Below are positions 15,971 through 24,486 of a DNA stretch of 64,000 nucleotides, one piece after another. The notes beneath the pieces are model-generated. The model was not told the DNA's origin. It worked only from the letters and a program-made list of their open reading frames with translations, and ran no database searches. The stretch is from Caulobacter sp048541825 (GTDB taxonomy: Bacteria > Pseudomonadota > Alphaproteobacteria > Caulobacterales > Caulobacteraceae). The stretch is from NCBI RefSeq assembly GCF_048541825.1, contig NZ_CP183332.1:868001-932000 (forward strand), read 5' to 3'. The position numbers and the translations under genes are program-made. Positions within the stretch are counted from its first letter, which is position 1. Each line of letters starts with the position of its first letter.

Positions 15971-16891
15971 ATGTTAATCCGCAACGCCCCTGACCTGACC
16001 GAGAATGAGGTCACCGACCACGGCCTCTATATGCGCCGACGCGAGTTCATCGGCGGTGCGGCGGGGCTGGGTCTAGCAGGCCTGGCCGGTGCAGCCGGCG
16101 CGGCGCCGCTCAGCTATTCCAAGGGCTTCTCGACCACCGAGAAGCCGACGCCCCTGGAAGACGTCACCACCTACAACAACTTCTATGAGTTCGGCGTCGA
16201 CAAGGCCGATCCCGCGGAGAATGCTGGCAAGCTGAAGACGCGGCCCTGGACGGTGCGCATCGACGGCGAATGCGAGGCGCCGCGCACGGTCGGGATTGAT
16301 GATCTGATCAAGGCCAACAAGCTGGAAGAGCGCATCTACCGCATGCGCTGCGTCGAGGGCTGGTCGATGGTGATCCCCTGGGTTGGGTTTCCGCTCAAGG
16401 ACCTGATCGCCTCGGTCAAGCCGACCTCCAAGGCCAAGTATGTGGCGTTCGAGACCCTGATGCGGCCGTCGGAAATGACGGGTCAGGCCTGGAACGTGCT
16501 GGAGTGGCCCTATCGCGAAGGCCTTCGCATCGACGAAGCCACCCACCCGCTGACCCTGTTGGCGGTGGGCCTGTATGGCGAGACCCTGCCCAACCAGAAC
16601 GGCGCGCCGCTGCGGCTGGTCGTGCCCTGGAAATATGGCTTCAAGGGCATCAAGTCGATCGTGCGGATCACCCTGACCGAGAAGCAGCCCCGGACGGCCT
16701 GGAACATCTCGGCCCCGCGCGAATACGGCTTCTACTCCAACGTCAATCCGGCTGTGGATCATCCGCGCTGGTCGCAGGCCAGCGAGCGCCGCATCGGCGA
16801 GTTTCGCCGCCGCGAGACCTTGCCGTTCAACGGCTATGGCCAGTACGTCGCTGACCTGTACCGCGGCATGGATCTGAAGAAGAACTTCTGA
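15971..16891 (+). CDS. msrP: Protein-methionine-sulfoxide reductase catalytic subunit MsrP
   Basis: A 306-residue periplasmic molybdoenzyme that repairs oxidised methionines. A Tat signal is present (MRRREFIGGAAGLGLAGLAG) with twin arginines. The sulfite-oxidase-type molybdopterin domain has the Mo-ligating cysteine C127 in MRCVEGWSMVIPW, and the family segments GEPLPNQNG-like (GETLPNQNGAPLRLV) and PWKYGFKGIKSI. The next gene overlaps its last base and encodes the haem partner MsrQ. Electrons flow from the quinone pool through MsrQ to MsrP. The start at 15971 is used because the upstream frame is antisense to another gene. Confidence 0.96.
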   Translation: MLIRNAPDLTENEVTDHGLYMRRREFIGGAAGLGLAGLAGAAGAAPLSYSKGFSTTEKPTPLEDVTTYNNFYEFGVDKADPAENAGKLKTRPWTVRIDGECEAPRTVGIDDLIKANKLEERIYRMRCVEGWSMVIPWVGFPLKDLIASVKPTSKAKYVAFETLMRPSEMTGQAWNVLEWPYREGLRIDEATHPLTLLAVGLYGETLPNQNGAPLRLVVPWKYGFKGIKSIVRITLTEKQPRTAWNISAPREYGFYSNVNPAVDHPRWSQASERRIGEFRRRETLPFNGYGQYVADLYRGMDLKKNF

Positions 16892-17532
16892 TGGACCAGA
16901 GTGTCGCCGCGCCCCGCGCCGCCAGCCGGCGCAAGCGCCCGTCAAAGCTGCAGGACAACCTGGTCTATGGCCTGGTCTGGCTGGCCTGTTCCGCGCCGCT
17001 GGTCTGGCTGGCGTGGAAGGGCTTCAACGGCGATCTGGGCGCCAATCCGATCGAGAAGCTGATCCGTCAGTTGGGCGTCTGGGGTCTGCGGCTGCTTCTG
17101 GTCGGCCTGGCGATCACCCCGGCGGCACGGATCCTGAAGATGCCGCGCCTGGTGCGTTTCCGGCGCACGGTGGGGCTTTTCGCGTTCAGCTACATCGTGC
17201 TGCACCTGAGCACCTATGTGGGCGTCGACCTGTTCTTCGACTTCGGTCAGCTGTGGAAGGACATCCTCAAGCGGCCCTTCATCACGCTGGGTATGGGCGC
17301 GTTCGTGCTGTTGATCCCGCTGGCTGTGACCTCGACCAATGGCTGGATCATCCGCATGGGCCGGGCCGCGTGGCAGAGGCTGCACTGGCTGATCTACCTG
17401 ATCGCGCCCTTGGGCGTTGCTCACTACTACCTGCTGGTGAAGGCCGATCACACGCCGCCGCTGATCTATGCGGCGGTGTTTGCGGTGCTGATGGCCTGGC
17501 GGGTGTGGGATCGGGTTAGGCGGAGAGCCTAG
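16891..17532 (+). CDS. msrQ: Protein-methionine-sulfoxide reductase haem-binding subunit MsrQ
   Basis: A 213-residue integral membrane protein with about six helices of the ferric-reductase-like transmembrane family. Conserved histidines are visible in FSYIVLHLSTYV, QRLHWLIYL and GVAHYYLLVKAD, fitting haem b ligands. Its start overlaps the stop of msrP by one base, the usual msrPQ operon. It passes electrons from the membrane to MsrP in the periplasm. The very basic N-terminus (RAASRRKRPSK) is the cytoplasmic side. Confidence 0.95.
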   Translation: MDQSVAAPRAASRRKRPSKLQDNLVYGLVWLACSAPLVWLAWKGFNGDLGANPIEKLIRQLGVWGLRLLLVGLAITPAARILKMPRLVRFRRTVGLFAFSYIVLHLSTYVGVDLFFDFGQLWKDILKRPFITLGMGAFVLLIPLAVTSTNGWIIRMGRAAWQRLHWLIYLIAPLGVAHYYLLVKADHTPPLIYAAVFAVLMAWRVWDRVRRRA

Positions 17533-17562
17533 CTGCTTCCCCAGGGGGCGAGTACTCTCTTG

Positions 17563-18795
17563 CTACTTCGTTGCGCCCTTCGCGTAGGTCTCGGCTGCGG
17601 CTAGGATACGCAGGACATTGCCGCTCCAGATCGCCTCGATGTCGGCGTCGGAATAGCCTTCCTTCTTGAGGCGGGCGGTGATCTTGGGCAGGTCGGTGAT
17701 GTCCTCGAAGCCGTCCATGCCGCCGCCGCCGTCCCAGTCGGCGCCGACGCAGACGCCCTTGGGTCCGGTGACTTTCAGGACGTGAAGCATGCTCTTCATG
17801 AACAGGTCGAAATCGCCGCGCACCGGCGGGTGGGCCTTGTCGATCGCGGCGCGCTTGTCGGCATAGGCCTTGACCACCTCGGGGGGGGCGGTCTTGAGGT
17901 CAGGGCCCCGACCCAGGGCCTCCAGCGCGGCCTTGCGTTCCGGGCTTGCGGTCGTGTCCGTGAGATAGATCGAGTTGATGCAGGTGGCGCCGCCCGCATC
18001 GGCGATCTTCTTCAGGCGCGCATCGTCCATGTTGCGGGCGTGGTCATAGATCGCCTTGGGCCCCGAGTGCGAGGCGATGATCGGAACCTTGGACAGGGCC
18101 ACTGACTGATCGACCACGTCGTCGCTGGCGTGGCTGACATCGATAACCAGGCCCAGGCGGTTGGCCTCGGCGATCCAGCGCAGGCCCAGCGGCGAATAGC
18201 CGTTCCAGATCTTGCCCTTGGGATCGGTCGAGCTGTCGGCTAGCTGGTTGTTGCGGAAATGGACCGGGCCGGCCATCCGCAGGCCTTCCTTCTGGAAGGT
18301 CTCCATCAGGGTCAGATCCTCGCCCAGAGGCCAGCTGTTTTCCATGCTGACAAAGGCGAACTTCTTGCCGGCCTTGTTGATGCGCACGGCGTCGGCGGCG
18401 GTCATGGCCAGCTCGAACTTGTCAGGGTGGGCGGCCAGCATCTCGCGGATCTCGATGGCGCGGCGCAGGGCATAGTCGCGGGCGTACTGGTAGCCGGCGG
18501 CGGTCAGGTCGCCCTGGCCCGTATAGATTACGAAGAAACCGCCATCCAGGCCGCCGGCATCCATGCGCGGCAGGTCCACCTGGCTGAAGTCATGCTCGAC
18601 CTCGTGGTGGTCGGCGATGTCCCAGCCGGGGCGGGCGAAGTGGGTGGGCGTGTCCAGATGGGTGTCGAGCGTCAGCATCTTCTGGTGGGCGGCCATGTCG
18701 GCCTTGGACACGGCCGGCGTCGGCGGGGCCGCGTGGGCAGCAGTGGCAAGCAGGGCGGCGGAGCCGAGAAGGGCGGTCAGACGGCGATAGGGCAT
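17563..18795 (-). CDS. Exported M19-family (renal-type) dipeptidase
   Basis: A 410-residue zinc dipeptidase. A signal peptide covers about the first 23 residues (LLGSAALLATAAHA). The metal-binding start of the barrel is seen as TLDTHLDTP, with later family segments SMENSWPLG, VIDVSHASDDVV, IIASHSGPKAI and GVCVGADWDGGG. It probably cleaves dipeptides in the periplasm, including D-containing ones as in the family. The start MPYRRLTALL at 18795 is preferred to an ATG five codons upstream. No operon partner is apparent. Confidence 0.93.
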   Translation of the reverse strand: MPYRRLTALLGSAALLATAAHAAPPTPAVSKADMAAHQKMLTLDTHLDTPTHFARPGWDIADHHEVEHDFSQVDLPRMDAGGLDGGFFVIYTGQGDLTAAGYQYARDYALRRAIEIREMLAAHPDKFELAMTAADAVRINKAGKKFAFVSMENSWPLGEDLTLMETFQKEGLRMAGPVHFRNNQLADSSTDPKGKIWNGYSPLGLRWIAEANRLGLVIDVSHASDDVVDQSVALSKVPIIASHSGPKAIYDHARNMDDARLKKIADAGGATCINSIYLTDTTASPERKAALEALGRGPDLKTAPPEVVKAYADKRAAIDKAHPPVRGDFDLFMKSMLHVLKVTGPKGVCVGADWDGGGGMDGFEDITDLPKITARLKKEGYSDADIEAIWSGNVLRILAAAETYAKGATK

Positions 18796-18881
18796 CGAGA
18801 CTCCGAGCATGGGACGCGAACTGGAGCGGCCACGCTCACGGATGGCTGCGGGCGCGTCAAGGCGAAGCCGACGTCAGGCTT

Positions 18882-19595
18882 TCAGATCAGTCCCAACGCC
18901 TTGAAGCTGGCCACCCCCTCGCGGCCAACCACCAGATGGTCATGCACGCTGATCTTCAGCGCCCTGCCAGCCTCGATCACCTGCTTTGTCATGTCTATGT
19001 CGGGTCTGGACGGCGTCGGGTCCCCTGAGGGATGGTTATGGAGGAGGATGATGCTGCTGCTGGAAAGCTCCAGCGCCCGTCGCATGACCTCGCGAGGATA
19101 GACGGGGGCGTGATCAACCGTACCGCGGTTCATGATCTCGTCAGCGATCAGCTGGTTCTTCTTGTCCAGGAACAGCACCCGAAACTGTTCGCGCGGCTCG
19201 TTGGCCAGGGCGACGCGCACATAGCCCAACAGGGCGCTCCAGGACGAGATGACCGGGCGCTTGGCGATCTTGTCGCGACCCGCCCGCAGGGCCGCCTCAT
19301 GCAGCAGCTTGAGGTCGATGGCGGCGGTCTCGCCAATCCCCGGCACAGTCTTGAGCTCGTCGATCGAGGCGCCGATCACCGCGCCGAATGAGCCGAAACG
19401 CGCCATCAGCGCCTTGGCCTTGGGCTTGACGTCGCCCCGCGCAAAAGTGCGGAACAGATAGAGCTCCAGCAGCTCATAGTCGGGCAGGGCGACCAGCCCG
19501 CCAACCATGGCCCGCGTGCGCAGGCGTTCCCGGTGGCCCATGTGATGGGCCGCCGGCGTCATGTCGGATACGCCTAGTGATCGTGCGCTGACCAT
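18882..19595 (-). CDS. radC: RadC/YeeS-family JAB-domain protein
   Basis: A 237-residue protein with an N-terminal helix-hairpin-helix (TVPGIGETAAIDLKLLHEA) and a C-terminal JAB/MPN metalloprotease-like domain carrying the JAMM ligands in LLHNHPSGDPTPSRPDIDMT. The family is called RadC, but its role in repair is not established, and some members serve in natural transformation. The conserved neighbour map lies just upstream on the same strand, a common alphaproteobacterial pairing. Possible starts are 19595 or the MTPAAHHMGH methionine eleven codons later. Confidence 0.94.
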   Translation of the reverse strand: MVSARSLGVSDMTPAAHHMGHRERLRTRAMVGGLVALPDYELLELYLFRTFARGDVKPKAKALMARFGSFGAVIGASIDELKTVPGIGETAAIDLKLLHEAALRAGRDKIAKRPVISSWSALLGYVRVALANEPREQFRVLFLDKKNQLIADEIMNRGTVDHAPVYPREVMRRALELSSSSIILLHNHPSGDPTPSRPDIDMTKQVIEAGRALKISVHDHLVVGREGVASFKALGLI

Positions 19596-19655
19596 ACCGC
19601 CCCCGAGTCAGGAGCGAGTATCTGGCCTTAACATCTCAAGGTTGTCGAGGCCTGA

Positions 19656-20486
19656 TCAGTTACCCAGCACAGCCGGCTGGAACAGACCCGCCGGTGAGCC
19701 GGTGAAAATCTCGTAGCCGTCTTCCGTCACGCCGATCGAATGCTCGCACTGGGCCGACAGAGACTTGTCACGGGTCACGGCGGTCCAGCCGTCACCCAGC
19801 ACCTTCACGGCCGGCTTGCCCAGATTGACCATCGGCTCGACGGTGAAGAACATCCCCGGCTTAAGCACCGCGCCCTGACCCGGACGGCCAAAGTGCAGGA
19901 TGTTGGGCGCGTCGTGGAACACCTTGCCCAGGCCGTGACCGCAGAAGTCGCGAACGACGCTGCAGCGCTGGGCCTCGACATAGCTCTGGATGGCGTGGCC
20001 GATGTCGCCCAGGGTCGCGCCCGGCTTCACGGCGGCCAGGCCGCGGGCCATGCCTTCATAGGTGATCTCGATCAGCCGGCGGGCGCGCGGGCCGACCTCG
20101 CCAACGCCGTACATGCGCGAGGTGTCGCCGTGCCAGCCGTCGACGATCACCGTGACGTCGATATTGACGATGTCGCCTTCGCGCAGGTTCCAGTCGCCTG
20201 GAATGCCGTGGCAGACCACGTGATTGCGCGAAATGCAGACCGTCTTGGGATAGCCGCGATAGAACAGGCAGGCCGGGATGGCCTTGTGGTCGAGGATGAA
20301 TTCGCGGGCCAGCCGGTCCAGCTCGTCAGCCGATACGCCAGGCACCACGTGCGGGATCAGCATGTCCAGACATTCGGCGGCCAGCTTGCCGGCGCGGCGC
20401 ATGCCCTCGAAATCCTCAGCCTTGTGAATCTTGATCGCGCCAGTGCGGGTCTCGGCTTCGATCTCTAGGGCGTCGTCAAGGGTCAT
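19656..20486 (-). CDS. map: Methionine aminopeptidase, type I
   Basis: A 276-residue enzyme that removes the initiator methionine from new proteins. The metal ligands are visible in order: aspartates in VNIDVTVIVDGWHGDTSRMY, histidine in CGHGLGKVFHDAPN, glutamate in FFTVEPMVN and glutamate in SAQCEHSIGVTEDG. The start MTLDDALEIEAETRTG at 20486 gives the usual length with a slightly long N-terminus; the frame is open further upstream but overlaps the opposite promoter region. It reads toward radC. Confidence 0.96.
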   Translation of the reverse strand: MTLDDALEIEAETRTGAIKIHKAEDFEGMRRAGKLAAECLDMLIPHVVPGVSADELDRLAREFILDHKAIPACLFYRGYPKTVCISRNHVVCHGIPGDWNLREGDIVNIDVTVIVDGWHGDTSRMYGVGEVGPRARRLIEITYEGMARGLAAVKPGATLGDIGHAIQSYVEAQRCSVVRDFCGHGLGKVFHDAPNILHFGRPGQGAVLKPGMFFTVEPMVNLGKPAVKVLGDGWTAVTRDKSLSAQCEHSIGVTEDGYEIFTGSPAGLFQPAVLGN

Positions 20487-20586
20487 GGCGTACTCGGGCG
20501 GGGCAGGCGGCGTTGAACGGTATCTCGCAATGATAGCATGAAACTTCAATGGCTGCCCCTGCCAGATCATCGCCCGGAGCGATGCC

Positions 20587-20615
20587 TTGACAAAGATGAC
20601 GCTGGCGTCATCTTT
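20587..20615 (+). promoter_or_regulatory. Promoter -35 element with perfect palindromic operator
   Basis: TTGACA (20587-20592) is followed at once by a perfect inverted repeat, AAAGATGACGC (20592-20602) and GCGTCATCTTT (20605-20615), separated by TG. The palindrome fills the -35/-10 spacer about 50 bp before the small membrane peptide and desaturase genes. This is the layout of a repressor- or MerR-type-controlled promoter. The regulator is not identified. Confidence 0.6.
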
Positions 20616-20664
20616 AGGGTCGCGCTGGCGGTTCAGACCGGCCAAAACGGGAAGGCAAGCAAGC

Positions 20665-20859
20665 ATGCAGCAGATTATGACAGGCCTGTTCAAGGTCATG
20701 CCGCTGCTGTTCGGACTTGGATTCCTGGCACCCCTGCTGGCGCAGATCATCGAGCGTTTCGGATGGACCCTGCCCAATGGCCTGACGCCCCTCGTGCTGG
20801 GTCTGGTGGTCGGCGGACTGTGGGGCGGTTTCGCCACCCTGAAGGGGCGCTGGATATGA
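20665..20859 (+). CDS. Small membrane protein upstream of the desaturase
   Basis: A 64-residue protein starting MQQIMTGLFKVMPLLFGLGF with two hydrophobic helices (about 8-26 and 38-56) and a short charged tail (LKGRW). The start at 20665 is chosen over an earlier ATG at 20587, which lies inside the operator. Its stop overlaps the start of the desaturase (ATGA, 20856-20859), so the two are translated together. It could be a membrane partner of the desaturase; no family was recognised. Confidence 0.7.
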   Translation: MQQIMTGLFKVMPLLFGLGFLAPLLAQIIERFGWTLPNGLTPLVLGLVVGGLWGGFATLKGRWI

Positions 20860-21749
20860 GCGCCCCGACCCTCACCGACACCGAGGTCGCCGGCCTCGAC
20901 GAGCGGGCCCTGATCAAGCTCGAAAAGACGGTCGCCGAAGCCTATCTGGGCGGCGTGCCCTGGGGCTCCGTGACCTGGGCCCTGGCCAATACCGCGCTCT
21001 GGTTTGCGCTCTGGCCCCTGACCCTGTCAGGGTTTTTGCCGCTCTGGGCGGCTTTTCCGATCGCAACCGTCAGTATCGCCCTGAGCTATCTGCCCTCGCA
21101 TGAAGCCCAGCACCGCATCATCGCCCGAGAAGGTCAGCCGCTGTTCTGGTTGAATGAGTTGGTGGGCCATATCTCGACCCTGTCCCTGGTGCTGCCCTAT
21201 GACGTGGCCCGCCTGACCCACTACGAGCACCACAAGCACGCCAACCATCCGGACTTCGATCCGGACTACAGCACCCATGCCAAAGGCACCCTGGATTTCC
21301 TGCGCCGGACCATTGCCAACCGCCAGCCGTCGGGCGCCGGGGACAAGGCCTATGGTGAGACGCTGATGCGGCTGGATACCGACGAGGCCCGCCGCGCGAT
21401 GCTCTCCGCCGTCGTCTATCGGCTAGGCCATTTTTCGATCCTGTTCGCTCTGGCCTGGAGCGGCCACGCGATCGAGGCGGCGTTGATCTGGTGGTTGCCG
21501 CGCCAGTTGGCGGCCACCTACATCCAGTACTTCCTGAGCTTCGCCCCGCACCACCCGGCCAAGGCGATCGGCCGCTATCGCGATACCCGGGCCTTCAGAA
21601 GTCCGCTGGGCAATATTCTGACCATGGGGATGCAGTTCCACATCATCCACCATCTCTATCCGCGCATCCCACTGATGCGGACCCCGGCAGCCTACTGGGC
21701 GATGCGGCCCATCCTGAAGGCCCGAGGTTGTGACCTGGGCGCGCTGTAG
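20856..21749 (+). CDS. Membrane di-iron fatty-acid desaturase / CrtR-type carotene hydroxylase-like protein
   Basis: A 297-residue integral membrane enzyme with the three histidine clusters of di-iron desaturases: HEAQH near residue 82, HYEHHKHANH near 125 and HIIHH near 265. About four hydrophobic helices separate them. Desaturases and CrtR-type beta-carotene hydroxylases share this pattern; the annotation between lipid and carotenoid substrate cannot be settled by eye, and no other carotenoid gene is in the window. It is translationally coupled to the small membrane protein upstream and controlled by the palindromic promoter at 20587-20615. Confidence 0.85.
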   Translation: MSAPTLTDTEVAGLDERALIKLEKTVAEAYLGGVPWGSVTWALANTALWFALWPLTLSGFLPLWAAFPIATVSIALSYLPSHEAQHRIIAREGQPLFWLNELVGHISTLSLVLPYDVARLTHYEHHKHANHPDFDPDYSTHAKGTLDFLRRTIANRQPSGAGDKAYGETLMRLDTDEARRAMLSAVVYRLGHFSILFALAWSGHAIEAALIWWLPRQLAATYIQYFLSFAPHHPAKAIGRYRDTRAFRSPLGNILTMGMQFHIIHHLYPRIPLMRTPAAYWAMRPILKARGCDLGAL

Positions 21750-21766
21750 GCGAGCGGGCCGGCGGT

Positions 21767-22156
21767 TCAGTGATTGACGCGGCGAGCCTCACCCGGCGTG
21801 GTGGCGGGCTTTAGCTCTTCCAGGAAGCGCGCCTCCAGGGTCGTCGGCCGGTCGCGGCGTACACGGCACACGCCCTTGTAGCGGGTCACCCGGCCCGAGG
21901 TCTTTTCGGTGACATCGGCGGTGAAGGTCACGTCCCATTCACCGGGCTTGCCGAGCGCGACCGGGTGCATGTCGTTTGAGTTCACCCCGACGACAGGACC
22001 CAGGCCGAATTGCTCCTCGAGCTTGTCGGTGCAGGCCTTGAAGGCGAAGACCGCCCGCGCGGCCGTCATCATGCCGCTTTCCTTGCCATCCGAGGATGCG
22101 CCGCACGCAGAGAGGGCCAGGACGGCGCACACGGCCGTCAGGGTCGAGAATTTCAT
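21767..22156 (-). CDS. Putative lipoprotein of unknown function
   Basis: A 129-residue protein with a lipoprotein signal (MKFSTLTAVCAVLALSACG, lipobox LSAC at about residue 18). The mature part is small and mixed, with a cysteine pair (FKACTDKLEEQ; YKGVCRVRRDRP) that could form a disulphide, and a beta-like segment (EWDVTFTADVTEKTSGRVTRY). No family recognised. It lies between the desaturase and sfsA and is transcribed leftward, 17 bp from the desaturase end. Confidence 0.75.
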   Translation of the reverse strand: MKFSTLTAVCAVLALSACGASSDGKESGMMTAARAVFAFKACTDKLEEQFGLGPVVGVNSNDMHPVALGKPGEWDVTFTADVTEKTSGRVTRYKGVCRVRRDRPTTLEARFLEELKPATTPGEARRVNH

Positions 22157-22235
22157 GTGCGGTGGTCCCCCGGAGTTCGAGGCGCAGGGTTAGTCAGATG
22201 CGAGCCGATTGCAGCTTAATTCGCCGTCATGTCGG

Positions 22236-22937
22236 TTAAGGCGCCAGGGGGACGCGTCGCGCGATCCGAACGTCCCGGGTTGTCACTGCGCACGCATAGA
22301 CTAGCACCTCGACCCCGGCTCCGACCGCTTGGGTCAGGCCGCGCGCGAAGGCTGGATCGAGATCTTCGCAGGCCTTGAAGCTATCGCAGTCCATGCGCTG
22401 AACCACGAAAAGTGCCACCGCCCGATCGCCGGACGCCACCTGGGCCGCAAGATCCGCCAGGTGACGGGTCGAGCGCGCCGCCACGCAGTCGGGGAACTCT
22501 GCCAGACCCGGCGTGCGGGAGAGGTGGACATTCTTGACTTCCAGCCAGCAGGGCGGCCGGTCCGGGTGGGTCAGCAGGAAGTCCACCCGGCTCGCTTCGG
22601 CGTACCGAACCTCCGGTCGGATCGTTGCGTAGCCGCAAAGTTCGGGGATGGCGCCGTTGGCCAGGGCCTCGGCCACCAGCTTGTTGGGCAGCATGGTGTT
22701 CACGCCAACCAGGCCACCGTCCGTCTCCACCAGTTGCAGCGACCAGGGCAGTTTGCGCTTGGGATCGTCTGACCACGACACCCAGGCGCCCTGTCCCGGA
22801 AGGTTCACGCCCAGCATGGCGCCGGGGTTTGGGCAGTGGGCAGTTATCGCCCGGCCGTCGTCCAGGACGATGTCGGCGAAGAAGCGCTTGTAGCGTTGCA
22901 CAAGTCGGCCGCGAACGAGCGGTTGCGGGAGCAGCAT
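22236..22937 (-). CDS. sfsA: SfsA family DNA/RNA nuclease-like protein
   Basis: A 233-residue protein of the SfsA family, first described in sugar fermentation stimulation and carrying a PD-(D/E)XK-type nuclease fold. Family segments are RYKRFFADIVLDDG, HCPNPGAM, RVDFLLTHP and WLEVKNVHLSR (the E and K of the active site), with FPDCVAARSTRHL after it. Length is normal. sfsA and map are commonly neighbours in alphaproteobacteria; here a lipoprotein and the desaturase unit lie between them. Confidence 0.94.
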   Translation of the reverse strand: MLLPQPLVRGRLVQRYKRFFADIVLDDGRAITAHCPNPGAMLGVNLPGQGAWVSWSDDPKRKLPWSLQLVETDGGLVGVNTMLPNKLVAEALANGAIPELCGYATIRPEVRYAEASRVDFLLTHPDRPPCWLEVKNVHLSRTPGLAEFPDCVAARSTRHLADLAAQVASGDRAVALFVVQRMDCDSFKACEDLDPAFARGLTQAVGAGVEVLVYACAVTTRDVRIARRVPLAP

Positions 22938-22990
22938 GGCGGCCCTAAGTCGGATCAGAGAATGATGATGCGATGTAGGGGAGCGCGGCG

Positions 22991-23758
22991 ATGACGGCCA
23001 GCAAGGATCGGGTGACGGCGGCGGTGCTGATCATCGGCGACGAGATTCTCTCGGGGCGCACCCAGGACGTCAATCTCAGCGCTATCGCCAGGTATCTGGC
23101 GACCTACGGCGTCGATCTGGCCGAGGCGCGGGTGGTGCCCGACATCGAGCAGGAGATCGTCGATGCGGTCAACGCCCTGCGCAGCCGCTATGACTATGTC
23201 GTCACGACCGGCGGCATCGGCCCGACCCACGACGACATCACCGCCGACTCGATCGCCAAGGCCTTCGGGGTGAGCGCGCCCGAGCATCCCGAGATCATGG
23301 CCCTGCTGCGCGAGCGTTGGGGCGAGCCCAACGCCGCCCGCCGCCGCATGGCCCACGTGCCCGAGGGCGGAACCCTGGTGAAGAACCCCGTGCAGGGCCC
23401 GCCGGGCTTCCAGATCGAGAACGTCTTCGTGCTCGCCGGTGTGCCCGCGATCATGCGCGGCATGCTGGGCGATGTCGGTCCGCGCCTGCGCACCGGAGCG
23501 GTGGTGATCAGCCGAACTGTCCGCGTCACGGGTTCCGGCGAGGGCCTGATCGCCGCCCCGCTGGAGGCGGTGGCCAAGGCCCATCCCGATATGTCGCTTG
23601 GCAGCTATCCGTTCTTCTCGCCGCCGGATGTCTATGGCGCCAACCTGGTCGTGCGCGGACGCGATCCGGTCGAGGTGGACACGGCGGTCGAGGAACTGGT
23701 CGCGGCGCTGACTGAAGCGGGCGCCGCCAGGATCGAGCGGATCGCGCCGGAGGTCTGA
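22991..23758 (+). CDS. CinA/MoaB-type molybdopterin-binding domain protein
   Basis: A 255-residue protein with the MoCF-binding fold: AAVLIIGDEILSGRTQDVN, VVPDIEQEIVDAV, VVTTGGIGPTHDDITAD and VFVLAGVPAIMRGML. It equals the N-terminal domain of CinA; the C-terminal deamidase domain is absent. Stand-alone proteins of this kind may hydrolyse nucleotides such as ADP-ribose, but the role here is inferred. It is divergent from sfsA and followed by a tRNA gene on the other strand 13 bp past its stop. Confidence 0.92.
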   Translation: MTASKDRVTAAVLIIGDEILSGRTQDVNLSAIARYLATYGVDLAEARVVPDIEQEIVDAVNALRSRYDYVVTTGGIGPTHDDITADSIAKAFGVSAPEHPEIMALLRERWGEPNAARRRMAHVPEGGTLVKNPVQGPPGFQIENVFVLAGVPAIMRGMLGDVGPRLRTGAVVISRTVRVTGSGEGLIAAPLEAVAKAHPDMSLGSYPFFSPPDVYGANLVVRGRDPVEVDTAVEELVAALTEAGAARIERIAPEV

Positions 23759-23771
23759 GGTCTTCAGGCCT

Positions 23772-23855
23772 TGGTAGGGACAGTGGGACTCGAACCCACA
23801 CGGATTGCTCCAACGGATTTTAAGTCCGGCGCGTCTACCATTCCGCCATGTCCCC
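23772..23855 (-). tRNA. tRNA-Leu (anticodon UAA)
   Basis: An 84-nt cloverleaf on the minus strand. The anticodon arm reads CCGGA-CTTAAAA-TCCGT, giving UAA for leucine, followed by a long variable arm, a GGTTCGAGTCC T-loop and an encoded CCA. The acceptor begins GGGGACA and ends TGTCCCT, so the first pair would be G-U, which is unusual but tolerated. Class II size fits leucine. Confidence 0.94.
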
Positions 23856-24045
23856 GGGGTAGCGGGACGGCCTTACGCGACTGGGGTTTCCCCGTCGAGA
23901 GCGCTGGGCGCGGCGGTGGCTGAAAAACCGGCGCGAAGGGCGGTCCGGGTCGAGTGCTGGCGTGCTAGCCTCACCTTGACCAGGATCAAAGCTTGCAAGT
24001 CGTCATGCTGAATGATGGCTTACGCGTCCTGTTCCGGAGACTGCT

Positions 24046-24420
24046 GTGCGCCGCCTGTTGATCGTGAGTTTTCTACTTGTCGCGGGCTGCGCTGGCTCCG
24101 TTTCGCCCAGGCCGGGTGTAGAGACGACCGCCGCGATCCCGGTCATGGCCGCGGACCCGGTGGCGCGCGGAAAGGTGCTGGTCGAGACGCGATGCGCGGC
24201 CTGCCATGCGGTCGGCAACTCGGGTCAGAGCAGTCTTTCGCCGGCTCCGCCGTTTCGCACCCTGAGCCAGCGCTATCCGGTCGCCCATCTGCAGGAAGCC
24301 TTCGCTGAAGGGATCTCGACGGGTCACCCGCAGATGCCGCAGATCGCTTTGGAAGCCGATCAGGTCAAGGATCTGATCGCCTATCTGGAAAGCATCCAGA
24401 TGCCGCCGAGGTCCTACTGA
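24046..24420 (+). CDS. Class I cytochrome c family protein
   Basis: A 124-residue protein from a GTG start with a GGAGA ribosome site. The N-terminus is a lipoprotein-like signal (LLIVSFLLVAGCAGS), so it may be membrane-anchored in the periplasm. The single haem motif is CAACH near residue 54, and the likely sixth ligand methionine lies in HPQMPQIALE. It carries electrons in respiration or to an oxidase; no partner is adjacent. The preceding 190 bp hold no gene apart from the tRNA. Confidence 0.9.
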   Translation: MRRLLIVSFLLVAGCAGSVSPRPGVETTAAIPVMAADPVARGKVLVETRCAACHAVGNSGQSSLSPAPPFRTLSQRYPVAHLQEAFAEGISTGHPQMPQIALEADQVKDLIAYLESIQMPPRSY

Positions 24421-24486
24421 TCCACCCTCGACGCCGGACGATCTCGTGCTAGCGTCGACGTCCTGAATCAAGGACGGGGACGGAAC

